DNA of 64,000 nt from Pomacea canaliculata (taxonomy: Eukaryota; Mollusca; Gastropoda; Architaenioglossa; Ampullariidae), in assembly GCF_003073045.1 (NCBI RefSeq), contig NC_037601.1:12387807-12451806 (forward strand), in the 5' to 3' direction. A program made the position numbers and the translations under genes. Of the stretch, positions 11,439 through 22,100 are shown piece after piece. The notes under the pieces were generated by a model. That model was not told the DNA's origin. It made no database searches and was given only the letters and a program-made list of their open reading frames with translations. Each line of letters begins with the position of its first letter. Position 1 is the first letter of the stretch.

Positions 11439-11780
11439 CAGTGGTTCTCAAAGTATTTCGGACCGCGGACAACTTTACTTAGGTAAAAAATATGGCGGAC
11501 CACCAAGGCCTAAAACTCACTCTGTACTATGAATTTCAAATTAAATTGCCGCATTTGTTTCATTTTAATTCAAAACTAAATGTCGTTTTGTGACAGTAGT
11601 ATAGTAATAAGTTGACATAAAAACTTCGTCTACCTCGTTCTTTGTAATTAAAATGTTAATGCGAGGAATGCATCACTTTAAACATCACTTTGCTGACATA
11701 TGCCGAATGTCAGCCGCGGACCACCTGACTTATGCCCGCGGACCACTAGTGGTCCATGGACCACAGTTTGAGAACCACTG
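11439..11780. mobile_element. Non-autonomous hAT-type element (MITE), 342 bp, with 8-bp TSD
   Basis: Terminal inverted repeats are perfect over 14 bases (CAGTGGTTCTCAAA ... TTTGAGAACCACTG). The element is flanked on both sides by the direct repeat CACTAGAT (11431-11438 and 11781-11788). An 8-bp target duplication and CAGTG-type ends are diagnostic of the hAT superfamily. The interior has no transposase frame and carries several GCGGACCAC words. The perfect ends and duplication suggest a fairly young insertion. It lies upstream of the gene 2 promoter. Confidence 0.92.
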
Positions 11781-11789
11781 CACTAGATG

Positions 11790-12471
11790 AATACAGTTTC
11801 ATAAAAATGTTTAATTAATATTAAAGTACTTGTGTACAACTTTCCTTTAATTCAATAATACAAGGGAATGTTTATATTTATTTCGCCTCACTAGCTGAGG
11901 GTTTTTCACCTGACTTCTAAACAACTTGAGTGGATGGATGGCTTACTGAAATAATATTGATAAGACATGCCACTGCATGATATGATTGTCTGTGTGCACG
12001 TGCACCTTGCACGTGTGTTTAGGCCATGAGTGAGTCCTACATCACTAGCATTAAAATGAGCAAACGAGCAAGTCAATAAGGTTACAAGTCAATAATGTTA
12101 AAACGAAGAATGTAAAATACATAAGCACTTTCTTTATCTTCAAAAGACATGATGTGATGCTTTTATTGGAAGTAGAAATATTTTTTGAATAGTCTTTGTC
12201 TATGACAAGCTTCAGTTTTGTTTTTAGCTGCTTACTCACTTTTAAAAGCAGCTTCTTTGTTTTTTAAAATTTTTTTTTTTCTACTTTCGATATTTTTTCT
12301 TTTCAAAATTTCTTTATGATACTACCAAAAAATCGGAATATAATCATGAAGAAGCCCACAATGATATAATAATGGACGTGTAATACATTATGACTGTAAT
12401 ATACAGTGTAAAATAGATAACAGCAAATAAAAACTAGTCTATAATTTCCTTGTGTGAATAGTTTGTAAATA

Positions 12472-12506
<35 letters not shown>

Positions 12507-14205
12507 AAAAGTAATAACAAACGTGTGATTTATATAGCTAATATTCACGTTCAGGAGCATGATCTCAGAGTTTAGTCTGAGTTTAAGACAGAACACGAAG
12601 GATGGAAGTGAAAACAACTTTGCAGACAATAAAAGACAAACACAGAAGACACAAGCAAATCAGGGAGCAAACAGTAAAGATGGAGAGGTTCATTAATCTG
12701 CAGAGCAAGAACGAGCAGGCCGACTAGTTAATTGACTATAATTACAAATATAGACATCTATGATGATTGATGTGAGCATTAGCTCGTGGAACAGTTTGTT
12801 TCAGTGCTCGCTTAAAGGATTCGACCGCGGATGTGAAAAAGAAGAGCCTTCTCCTGTTTTGTAGCACAGTAACTGAACATCCGGTGACTATACGCAGTTT
12901 TTCTTCTGAAGATTCAAATATTATATTATATGTCAGATATTATATGTCAGATTATATGTCATTATATGTGCCTTCTGTGTTTTTCTTAGTGTTTAACCCT
13001 CAGTGACTAAACGTGTTTGTCCAGTGTATGTTGAATGTATGAAAATATTAGACGGGGAAAGGTTAAAAACATGACAAGGTGTTTAGTGAACACTGTTCAC
13101 CGGGTAGATGATAGGATTTTTGTGCGGTGATGGTTGATGATTGATATTATATTTGGGGTCTACTTGCCGCGCTCCTTACCACTGCAACTCTGTTGATCAT
13201 GATTGACGCCTTGCTGTCCATGTTTAATGTGCTCTACCAATGTCTCTTCCTTCTCAAAGGGTCTGTCCGTCTGAGCTTACAACCTTGTCACCACAGCATT
13301 GAAAACTCGGTGTCGTGGGCTCGAATCTTGAAGTGTTCTTAGTTTTTCTCTGCCCGGGTTGTACCATACATGCTTTCATGTAGCGGCATTAGATATCTAC
13401 CCTATCAAGGTATTTATTCGTGAACCCTCACTCTATTTCTCTTCTCTTTTTAAGTTATTTCAATTAAGGCTATTTATTCAGCCCTTGTGGATCCCAGTAG
13501 GATCTCTATAGGTAGGCCATTTCAGGATATAAAGAGTTGCTGTAATACAGTGTTGTCTGCCTTGAATGGTGTTCACTGTGAGTCAGTGTGCATGCACATG
13601 TGAATACCTATGGATATGTTACTATTATATTGATTCCATAGATATTTACGGTGTTCTTTGATGCGTTTCCGTATGTTATAGACCTGTAATAAAATGTGAT
13701 CAAGTCTGACATTTTGTTGTTTTCCTTGCGTTATCGTTGGTTTGTGTCTTGTAGGTTTTAACGCTCTTTCGTATAAAATAAACTGAAAAGTTGTGTTTTA
13801 TTAAATCTGAATAACGGTGATAGATAAAAGTTGAACTTTCTTTTCTGATATAGAAAAACAGAGTAGCATAAGTGGTAATGATCTTAGACTTAAAACTTCT
13901 CTCTGTTTTTCCTCTAGATTGTTTCTGGTGGGTTTATTTTAAAGATAACTCATTGGTAACAATCACATCAAAACCAACTTTTGTTTTGTTCTGAAATGCT
14001 GTAAACTAAGCCTCAGATAGTCCTTGTTGTCAGTTAGGGTCGTCAGTCTTTATTGAAAACGTCCGTAACAGTTACTATTCATCAACTGCACTCGTGTAGT
14101 ATACAAATACCCTAACCCCAGTACCTGTTTCTGATGGGTAATTTTTATTTTTTAAAAACTCTCGGAAGTCAACAACGCAAACACTCAAATGATACTCGTC
14201 AGAAC
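11790..14205. other. Intergenic with simple repeats, no gene seen
   Basis: Holds a (GAT)n run at 12472-12506, an ATTATATGTCAG minisatellite of about four units at 12923-12970 and a tRNA-like SINE head near 13276-13335. No coding region is supported. Confidence 0.45.
13276..13335 (+). repeat. tRNA-derived SINE-like head
   Basis: A D-arm-like stretch (ACCACAGCATTGAAAACTCG) leads at the expected spacing to GTGTCGTGGGCTCGAATC, a good match to the internal B-box of tRNA genes. The cloverleaf is degenerate and the sequence runs on into non-tRNA, so a SINE fragment fits better than a tRNA gene. No target duplication was found. Confidence 0.35.
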
Positions 14206-14209
14206 TTTA

Positions 14210-14286
14210 GAAGTTTTTAAATTGTTTATTTCATTTACGTATTCATGATTGAATTGTTATCACCCAAGAAGAACAATCTTGTGGCT
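14210..14286 (-). other. 3' untranslated exon 3 and poly(A) signal of Gly-rich gene 3
   Basis: The minus-strand acceptor TTCTCTTTTTGCAG is followed at 14286 by AGCCACAAGATTGTTC, homologous to the last exons of genes 2 and 4. An AATAAA lies at 14230-14225. Intron 2 spans 14287-14659. Confidence 0.7.
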
Positions 14287-14398
14287 CTGCAAAAAGAGAA
14301 AACTTATGGTTATAACACGAAAACTAAATAATAAATACGTGAAGGGCAAAAAAGCAAGATAAAAAGCAGCTTCTTGAAAAAGGGAATCTCTCTCTTAA

Positions 14399-14464
14399 AC
14401 ACGCACGCACGCACAAACGCACACACGCACACGCACACGCACGCACGCGCACGCGCACGCGCAC
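14399..14464. repeat. (GCAC/GCGCAC)n microsatellite in intron 2 of gene 3
   Basis: An alternating purine-pyrimidine tract of ACGC/ACAC units inside the 3' intron of gene 3. It is alternating enough to favour Z-DNA in principle. No function is shown. Confidence 0.9.
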
Positions 14465-14688
14465 ATCCTCTACCTGCCTGCCTGTATGCCGATTTGTGTG
14501 CTCATTTTCTTTCTCCCTTATAATGATATTAGTATCAATAAACAAGTGCATTGTCATATAAAATATATTATATACTATTCATGTATATACATATATATGT
14601 ATGTGAGAGACAGAAGGGGTATAAGTGTCCGTGTGTGCGTGGTCACATTTCTAACTCACCGAACGTAACCATTTAAATAGGTGTTCAC

Positions 14689-14970
14689 TTAGTCGTAGTA
14701 GCCTTTGAATGGGAAGCCACCGCCATAACCATAGCCGCCGAAACCACCGTAGCCTCCAAACCCACCGTAGCCGCCGAGACCTCCAATGCCGCCCCAGCCG
14801 CCAATGCCGCCAATGCCGCCAATGCCGCCAATGCCGCCAAGACGTCCACCACCAAGACCACCAAGACCACCAATGCCGTAGCCGTATCCACCATAGCCGT
14901 AGCCAGGGGAGATGAGGCCAGCTTGGCTGACAGCCACGAGGGCGCACAGAACAACGACGATTACCTTCAT
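14689..14970 (-). CDS. Secreted glycine-rich repeat protein, gene 3 (shematrin-like)
   Basis: This is a 93-residue secreted Gly-rich protein. The true start is 14970 (MKVIVVVLCALVAVSQAG); the frame stays open upstream, but that part is intron. The N-terminal LISPGYGYGGYGYGIGG is identical to gene 2. Residues about 45-58 are GGI repeated through a perfect 9-base DNA repeat (14787-14840), then GYGGFGG units, ending GGFPFKGYYD. The exon starts at 14977 after TTTTTTCCAG and ends at GTTCG|GTGAGT (14660). A single Arg (GGRLGG) and one Trp interrupt the Gly pattern. The role is inferred as for gene 2: extracellular structural protein. Confidence 0.9.
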   Translation of the reverse strand: MKVIVVVLCALVAVSQAGLISPGYGYGGYGYGIGGLGGLGGGRLGGIGGIGGIGGIGGWGGIGGLGGYGGFGGYGGFGGYGYGGGFPFKGYYD

Positions 14971-15190
14971 TTCAAAGCTGGAAAAAATATTAAAGTTATT
15001 ATAATTTTTTTCGTTTATTATCAAAACAGACAGAAAGAAGCAATAAAGGAAGTGAGAAAAGTAGAATAAAAGATTAATAATAAACAAGATGGTAATTAGT
15101 TGTTAAATCAAAGTTTGTTTAGATGTGAAATAATTTTGTTTTCTTTTAAAATGAAGAAGGACCAAGACACTCAGCAGTCATACGACTTAC

Positions 15191-15232
15191 CTGTAAAGGT
15201 GCAGGAACTGAAGACTTGCAAACTGGAGGTCC
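15191..15232 (-). other. 5' untranslated exon 1 of Gly-rich gene 3
   Basis: The exon begins about 30 bases after the TATA box and ends CTTTACAG|GTAAGT (exon end 15191). Intron 1 is short (213 bases, 14978-15190). The TSS is estimated. Confidence 0.65.
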
Positions 15233-15257
15233 TTTCGTGTTTCAATTCTTGCAGACA

Positions 15258-15290
15258 CTTATATAAGACTAAGATAAGTCGCCTAAAGGG
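15258..15290 (-). promoter_or_regulatory. Core promoter of Gly-rich gene 3
   Basis: On the minus strand CCCTTTAGGCGAC (15290-15278) precedes CTTATATAAG (TATATAAG at 15265-15258). Upstream, homology to gene 2 continues: TTTTATGATCAAATAACTC, then a GATTTCCTGCCAAAAAA word near 15418-15435 that also occurs near 11174-11190. Confidence 0.75.
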
Positions 15291-16748
15291 TTACTGATTT
15301 GTCAAAGTCTTTGAATTCTGAGTTATTTGATCATAAAAACACGTTGTCGTACTTACAAGACTGGTGAACTGTTTTTTGCTGATGAATGTACTTGTCATAT
15401 TGATGATCACCTAAGCGATTTCCTGCCAAAAAATTAAGATCAGGTCGAAAGTTCAAAACTTCGTCTAAGCCGACGTGGAGAGTACTGTTCTATTTTTCTG
15501 TGATCAATCACTAATAATTAGGTGACACTTCCCGAATTCGAACGGAAACTAATCTCTCAAAACTGTCACACCGATGTGGTTTGGTGAGGAAACTGTTCGA
15601 CTTTTTCACATCATTTTAGCCTGCAGTACAGTTGCCTCCCCTGATTTGCACCGGACCACCTCCTCGAGTGACTAAACGTCTGGCTTTTAAATTTAAGTCT
15701 TTTTTTTTTTTTAACTACAAACACATCTGCTCCATGAGCATTACTCCTTACACCAGTCAACAAACTGCTGGTCCATTCTCTAACACATTTTTTCGTTTTT
15801 TTCTTATGTTGATTAGTTGTCAATAGTTGTGATTATAGTCAGCTGACCAGTCCAGTATCGTCTTCTTCTGTAGATTTATGACTCTCCGTCTTTAGTGTTT
15901 ATTCCTTGCTTCTTCTTTTCACATTCAATGTTTGTTGTTTATTGTTTGTCTGTGCGGTTGTTCCTCCTCCCGTCCTCCACATGCTGACATGTCTCCTCCT
16001 TATCTCAATCGTTGAGAACATGCTCCTTCGTGAACGCTATTTAAATCACACATTATTGTTGTTGCTGCTGTTGTTGTTGTTATCATTCTTATTAAAAATA
16101 ATATGCGTGTGTACGTAAACTTATAGCAATAGAAGAAAATTGAAGAAACTCTCATTTCTTGTGAACATTCCCAGTGCAATGAAGCACCTGTGTAGAATGT
16201 TTCCTTTATTTGTGAAATACAAGCGAGTATTGAGATTTTGAATGTTTCACCCTCTCAAGTAGTTTAGAACAAATTACCTGTTCCTAAGTGTATGAGTGAC
16301 TACTTTAGATGTTATATGACATCTCTCTCTGTGCGTTGTAGGCGCAGGCTAACGAACGAACCGACAGTCAAGAAACATTAGACTGACTATGCGTTCATTC
16401 CTCTTTTTTTCCCTCGAGGAGCATAGGACCACAACAACTACCATGACAGCATGATAAAAACATTTAACTATTGAAGTAAGAGCGTGGATTAAAAAAAAAA
16501 CACGAGGTTTGTGATGGCTTCGAACTTAGACACAGTTCCAAGAAAGAGGAAGAGAATTCCAAAGAGTGGGGACTGAAAAGGAACGTGCATTTGTTTGGTG
16601 ATGGCTGATATTATTTAGGGTCTGTTTTTTGTAACCTTCACTATTTTAATTCTTTGTCAGACCTGGCCCTTTATTTTCCACGTAGATATACGCCCTTTCA
16701 TACTCGCGACGCTATCCGTCGAACATTAGTTGTTTTAGTCATTTCGTT

Positions 16749-16751
16749 TCT

Positions 16752-16800
<49 letters not shown>

Positions 16801-16805
16801 TTTCT

Positions 16806-16841
<36 letters not shown>

Positions 16842-16843
16842 TC
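16749..16843. repeat. (TTTC)n microsatellite
   Basis: A polypyrimidine tetranucleotide tract of about 95 bases, interrupted by two TTC units. The Ser/Phe/Leu frame over it is an artefact. Confidence 0.95.
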
Positions 16844-17239
16844 GTACTGATTATTCTTTTTTTTTTTTTTACTTGCAGTCTTGTGGTCATTTTAAGTTTT
16901 CAAATAAAGTCTAGTATCAGCGCGACAACGCCTTGGCTTCGTCAGGGGACGTAATGTTCAGTGATGAGAAGCAAATGCAAGAGTTTTTTCCCTTATATCG
17001 TTGTCGGTTCACTTGTCTCGCATTGTATGTCAGCCAAAATGCGAAGAGAACTTGTTTTAATAAATATTTCTTATTTAACACAGATTAATTTACTTATAAC
17101 TTAATTTATCAAATACGACTTAGTGTAGGGAATCATCAGTCTATTCATTCTAACAGAAAAAAAAATTTAGAAAAACAAATAAATGCGTCTGATGTGTCTG
17201 ATGGAGCTGTGAGAGATCATCAATGTCGACGAATTTCCA

Positions 17240-17359
17240 TCCCATTTTAACAAGATTTGTTGTGTAGTCGGGACACGAGTTTTTTGTTATGTATCCAGCC
17301 CGCCACATAGTTGAGAATGTTGTGACCGCCCCACGAAGAAAAAACTTTGCCCAGTACTG
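17240..17359 (-). mobile_element. Possible single-ended hAT-like remnant
   Basis: Read on the minus strand from 17359 the sequence starts CAGTACTGGGCAAAGTTTTTTC. That resembles the CAGTGGTGGGCAAA-type ends common in hAT elements, and a GC-rich GGGGCGGTCAC word follows. No opposite end or target duplication was found, so this is at most a truncated copy. Confidence 0.25.
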
Positions 17360-17744
17360 GTGTATGTGTATATCTATATAATTATATACTGCTATATAAT
17401 CATTAAAGATTGATGCAGTGTCCTTTGCCGTAATTTGAATAACATATGAACATGTAACAAAATATTATAAAGACACTGTTGTTCCTGTTTTGCACAGAAA
17501 TATTGAAACATCCTGTCAAGAGCTTGAGCCTGTATGGAAGACAGGGCGAGGTCGTCTATCTCCTCTTCTCACGGATCAGTTTTGCGAGTCGTTTTCACGC
17601 ACATGAGAAGATGGTGTTTGTCTTTTTTCGTTAAACTAGAGATTAGCAGACTTTAGAGAAAAACGTTTAGTCAACTCACTAAGTGAACATAAACAGGAAG
17701 CAAACCATAACACTTGGCAAGAATTTTATGAGACAGATATTTGT

Positions 17745-17832
17745 TTTTCAAATATTGCGTTTATTGATTTCACGTGATCATATCTTTATATGTACATATA
17801 TGCTGCTTCTCTTCAAAGACAATCTTCTGGTT
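17745..17832 (-). other. 3' untranslated exon 3 and poly(A) signal of Gly-rich gene 4
   Basis: The minus-strand acceptor TTTTCATTTACAG is followed at 17832 by AACCAGAAGATTGTC, homologous to genes 2 and 3. GTGAAATCAATAAA near the end (AATAAA 17765-17760) is almost identical to the gene 2 signal. Intron 2 spans 17833-18164. Confidence 0.7.
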
Positions 17833-18189
17833 CTGTAAATGAAAAAAAAACAACTTAGTATAATAACAAAATTAGTACATAAAATATTTTTGTATAAATT
17901 AGTTTGTCACTTGCATGCCAGAAGACAAGACAGAAAATACAGATCAGTTTTTAAGTCCTTTACTTTGTTAATCATTCTCTCCTTCTGGTTTCTCTTAAAG
18001 TTCGTTAATCACTTTTTGTATTTTTCAACAGGCACGTCTTTCAAAATTTCATTGACATTTTTCTTCTTATATATAAGTACACATATTAAACTCTGTGTGT
18101 GTGTGTGTGTGCGCGCGCATGCGTGTTTATTGCGCTGACAAATATTAACATATTTCATGCTTACCCATAGTTTTAAAGTTTGTCTTTAT

Positions 18190-18405
18190 TTAGTCGTAGT
18201 AGCCTTTAAAGTGTGGGTAGCCACCTCCATAGCCGCCGAAACCATCATAACCACCACGACCACCGCCGTGACCTCCGTAGCCGCCAATGCCGCCAAAGCC
18301 ACCAAGACGTCCACCATAACCGCCATTACCGTAGCCTGGGTAGATAAGGCCAGCTTGGCTGAGAGCCACGAGGGCACACAGAACAACAACGATGACTGCC
18401 TTCAT
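18190..18405 (-). CDS. Secreted glycine-rich repeat protein, gene 4 (diverged)
   Basis: This is a 71-residue secreted Gly-rich protein, the shortest and most diverged paralogue. The signal peptide is MKAVIVVVLCALVALSQAG and the mature start is LIYPGYGNGGYGG. The repeat region mixes Gly-Gly with charged residues (GGRLGGFGG, GGHGGGRGGYDG) and ends PHFKGYYD, the same tail as gene 3. The start at 18405 is fixed by the signal peptide and an acceptor (TTTTTCCAG) with the exon beginning at 18412; upstream in-frame codons are intronic. The donor after the stop is CTATGG|GTAAGC (18165). More His, Arg and Asp suggests a different solubility or mineral/partner affinity, which is inference. Confidence 0.88.
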   Translation of the reverse strand: MKAVIVVVLCALVALSQAGLIYPGYGNGGYGGRLGGFGGIGGYGGHGGGRGGYDGFGGYGGGYPHFKGYYD

Positions 18406-18753
18406 GTTAGAGCTGGAAAAATGTAGAAAAATATGGTTAAATACATACTTGTACACACACTCTCTCTCTGTACATACTTGTACATTCTCTCTCTCTCCCT
18501 CTCGCACGCACACTTTTCTTAATTAAATTGCAAGATGAGGAAAAGGTAAACATGAAATGAATCTCTTTTCGAAATGGACAATTAGATAAAGCATCTCTAA
18601 TTTTTTGCATTTTTTAAGTAGTGACGATGAGGATTATCAGTTAAAGAGGATCTAGACGATCGGATATCAAACTGTAAGACCAAAGGTGATCCTTGCTGAT
18701 AACAGTCTTTTCAGCCTCTTTTAAAATATTGTAACATAAGTTCAAGCACTTAC

Positions 18754-18810
18754 CTTATAAAGACGCAGGAACTGACTTTCTTCAACTGATAGCTTGCAAA
18801 GAAAGGTCTT
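18754..18810 (-). other. 5' untranslated exon 1 of Gly-rich gene 4
   Basis: The exon ends TTTATAAG|GTAAGT (exon end 18754) and carries CAGTTCCTGC, shared with the gene 3 exon 1. Intron 1 is 341 bases (18413-18753). The start is estimated from the TATA box. Confidence 0.65.
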
Positions 18811-18834
18811 TTTGTGTCTGAACCTTTACAAGTG

Positions 18835-18866
18835 CTTATATAGGATACAATGCGTCGCCTGAAGGT
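18835..18866 (-). promoter_or_regulatory. Core promoter of Gly-rich gene 4
   Basis: On the minus strand ACCTTCAGGCGAC (18866-18854) precedes CCTATATAAG (TATATAAG at 18842-18835). This is the fourth occurrence of the family box. The upstream block TTTTATGGTTAGATAACTC near 18907-18925 again matches the paralogues. Confidence 0.75.
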
Positions 18867-18869
18867 TTG

Positions 18870-21700
18870 TTCCCCATCAACCATTTGTCACAGTCCTGGA
18901 AGTTTTGAGTTATCTAACCATAAAATCGTCTTTGTCGAGTGTTTATGCTTCGATTGATGTATATTTTTATGTTTTTCCTTGACATGTTTGCGTCACTTAC
19001 ACTCAAAAAAGTTGAACTGACTTCCCAACAGAAACATGAAAATCAGGAAATAGGTTCAAAAATTGCTCTAGTTTTATTATTCCACCCTGCGTCTCTAAGA
19101 TCAATCACTGATAAGTGTGCGTCACACCCGGAAACAAATCAAACAAATCCCTCAAAACTGACAAAGTGCAGCTGCCAAGTTAACTGTCAGGGTGTGCCCC
19201 ATGCTGGTCCATGTCCCATACAGTTCTTTCATCTACCTGTCCTTGTACCTACCTGGTTTCTCTGTCTTGTAAACGAGAAAAATGTTTGCGGAATGATCAA
19301 TAGACCTATCTTGATAAAACTTACTAGAAATTCTCTTTTATATGCTGTCGGCATTATAACAAGTATATATTTAATGTATTTGTCAGTTCTACTTTCAAGG
19401 AAATAAATGTTTTTCTTATTCTGCAGGCATAACCTGGAATTAAAAATAATAAAAATTGCTTTTTTTCTTCTTATTTTATTTATTTAAGACCTTCAGAGAG
19501 ACGAATACAATCCAGACGCGTCGAATGGCATTAACTAGCATTCATGCCTTCACCGGAAGTTAGTAACTTCATGAATGTAACGGTCCAACATCGTTAGTAT
19601 AATTAATTTCCAGGAGACAGCCAAATTAAAAAGAGGTTTACAGTGGAGTGTCAGGGTGACGAATTTTCTGCTTCGCCGAGTGGACTGGGGAGCGAAGGAA
19701 GGAGGGAAGGTATGAATGGTGTGACGGCCATCGCTGGACAACGAATGGGTCTGTCAGCAAGATGTGTCTCTGTCATGCGTGGAGGTGACAAACAAGCTGT
19801 CCGAGGATGGCGACTTTAGATGTTGCAGCTGACATTTTTAGAACACAAGTGAGCGACGACCATGAATATGTAAAGAAATTAGACTTTTGTTCACTCACAG
19901 CTGCTATGCTGTCAAAGGCGTGATTCTATCTGTGTCTATATAGATATAAACATTATGAATATCGTCGGATAATTTAATAGCCCTAAATAACTTCCTTGCA
20001 TCATTTTTTTTCTTTAGGTTTTTTTTTATTATTGTTTAAAATTATCTTCTATTCTTAAGTTTCTGTTTTTTTTTGTTTTTGATTTTCTTTTCATATTCTG
20101 CCTTTCTTTATTTAATTTTTTTTTTTTTAAAAACTTTTTCTTGCTTTTTCTTCATTCCTATTTGCTTGCCTTTTTTTCCTGCAGGTCAGCTTGTTAATTT
20201 ACGTTCTGTTTTTATTTTCCATCAAGGTTTTATTATTTTTACTTTGTAATCTTTTGTTCCACATCTTTGTTCATCTTCGTTGTCTTCAACACATTCTTTC
20301 TCTGTGCTAACTGTCGCAATGTTCACCAGAACACGTCACAACTTTCTCATTTAATTTTACTCTTGAAGCACATCCATCTTGGCATTTCTTACTTTTATAC
20401 CTATTATTTTGAATGAAAGCTTCGGTCACACGAGCTAGCGTTTCTTTCGCAAGCTCGAGGACAAAGTTTGTCAGCTTGGTAACCAGGTGTAGCAGTTCGC
20501 GCATGCGTACAAGTCAGTGCAAAAAACCGTGTGCGAAACAAATTGTTGACGCCCTTCAATGTCATTAAAATCGGTTTTATATATTATATAGGCGTCGCAG
20601 CTCTGTGCAGGCACACACACACTCCGAGGTCATTCAAGCATTCATGTCGGTGCAAACATACAAAGCTATCATGTTTTTGTACATAAACCTCCACTAAATA
20701 AAACCATTTTAAATAAATGCCTTCAGTTTGAATAGCATTTGAAAAAAATGCGTTGTTATTGTTGTCGTTGTTGTTGACCTGTTGACAAAATACAGAGGTT
20801 AAACCGTATAAATATGACTCATCAGTCCTCTAGCTCTGATTGACGACATCGTCACCAACTCTGGCCATCCAGTGCCATCCTCTAGTACCCACTGAATGAC
20901 AGCCAGGTCAGGTCTGGAATGGTGTCTGCTTGTGTCTTCCTCTTTTTCTACCTCACTGTAATGCTTGCTGCTCGACCATGGTTTCAAGTGAATAATTTTG
21001 GGTTCTGACAAATCACTTCAGTCAGTCTTTGTACACTGCTGACAAGTCTTCACAGGCAGCAGGTATTTGCCTTATACTTTATTGTAATACCTGTATGGTA
21101 AACACCATCTTTACAAGAGAAGAGACATAAAAGATTATCCTACAGCATCTCATTTTCCGTCGGTTCTGATCAAAATTACAGAATTATAATTATAGATAAT
21201 AAATCATGAAATTATATTATTAAAAAGTCACACCCTTCTCCCCTCTACATGTCAAGCTCTAGTGATTATCCCCGACCTACACAGTACAACTGAGTTTGAA
21301 GCTCTAAGGGTTCAGAAGACACAAGACAGCCCTCTGTCAAACACCAATGAGGAGAAAAACTGTCAGTTCCGGTTTAGATATCATTCCTTTGCGCCACTGC
21401 ATTTTTATTTTATATTACATTACTCTTCTTTCTTTTATTTGACATTTTCTGTGCTGGTTAGAGCAATTCTGACTGCCTCTAAAATATTAACTTTGTTCCG
21501 CGAGGGAAGCTGCTAGACACGGTGGTGGGATCGAACACCGAGGAAACATCTTCAGAACTAAAGAGGTCCTTCCTTGGTCGACCGCCTAATACGATGATTG
21601 CGGTTCCTGAAAACAATTCTTACCATCGGTGGCAGGTCCAGGCACGGAAGGGGCTTGCCCCTTGCTAATGACTAATCCACAATTGCACCACATCGCCGAC
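18870..21700. other. Gene 4 upstream flank, then intergenic
   Basis: About 18,870-19,120 is homologous to the upstream flanks of genes 2 and 3 (for example CTTCCCAACAGAAA and AATCAGG words, then a GATCAATCACTRAT word), so the 155-codon frame over it is not a gene. From 19,430 to 20,280 the sequence is T-rich. A TATATAGG word at about 20,586 has no following gene. No coding region is supported. Confidence 0.4.
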
Positions 21701-21729
21701 CCGCCGGCTGCCTGAGCACCGCTCTGTTT

Positions 21730-22100
21730 GTTTAGGCCGACGTTGAATCCCTAAAGTGGTCTTCAGCCCCACGCTCGTTAGCCGAAGCCCACCCACCAAT
21801 CAGAACACTCGACTCGCGCCGATCCCGTCGTCCCTTGCGAACAGACGACACTTCATGCCGACGTGGAGGGCTCGTTCTGGAAGGAAGTGACGTAAATCCG
21901 ACATGATGGCCACGCAGCGGGAGCACGTTTTCTGTCGCGAAGATGACAGATTGGGCGTCGGTAGTCGGCGAAGTTTTGGGAAATTGGGGGACCAGCAATC
22001 CGCGGTTCGTGTCCACGATAAGTCCTAGACTTGACATTGTATAGAGAAATGTCAACAAGTCATTTTTGTCCGGGGCAATGCCCAGCAGATTCGGCCTCAT
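21730..22100 (-). mobile_element. Fossil pol fragment, Ty3/gypsy-like LTR retrotransposon
   Basis: The minus-strand translation has a short stretch (LGLIVDTNRGLLV and then ENVLPLRGHH) resembling the linker between protease and reverse transcriptase in Ty3/gypsy-type pol. No LTRs, gag, or other pol domains are seen nearby, so this is a small broken relic of an old copy. Identification is by eye from a short similarity and is uncertain. Confidence 0.3.

Larger units (their letters stand above)
15300..17735. other. Intergenic, no gene seen
   Basis: Contains the duplicated upstream flank of gene 3 (to about 15550), a large TTTC microsatellite, a possible hAT terminus near 17359 and AT-rich filler. 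No open frame has recognisable protein features. Confidence 0.45.

Noticed and set aside
18939-19406. 155-codon plus-strand frame
   Set aside because: It overlies the duplicated upstream region of Gly-rich gene 4; the homologous DNA upstream of genes 2 and 3 does not keep the frame.
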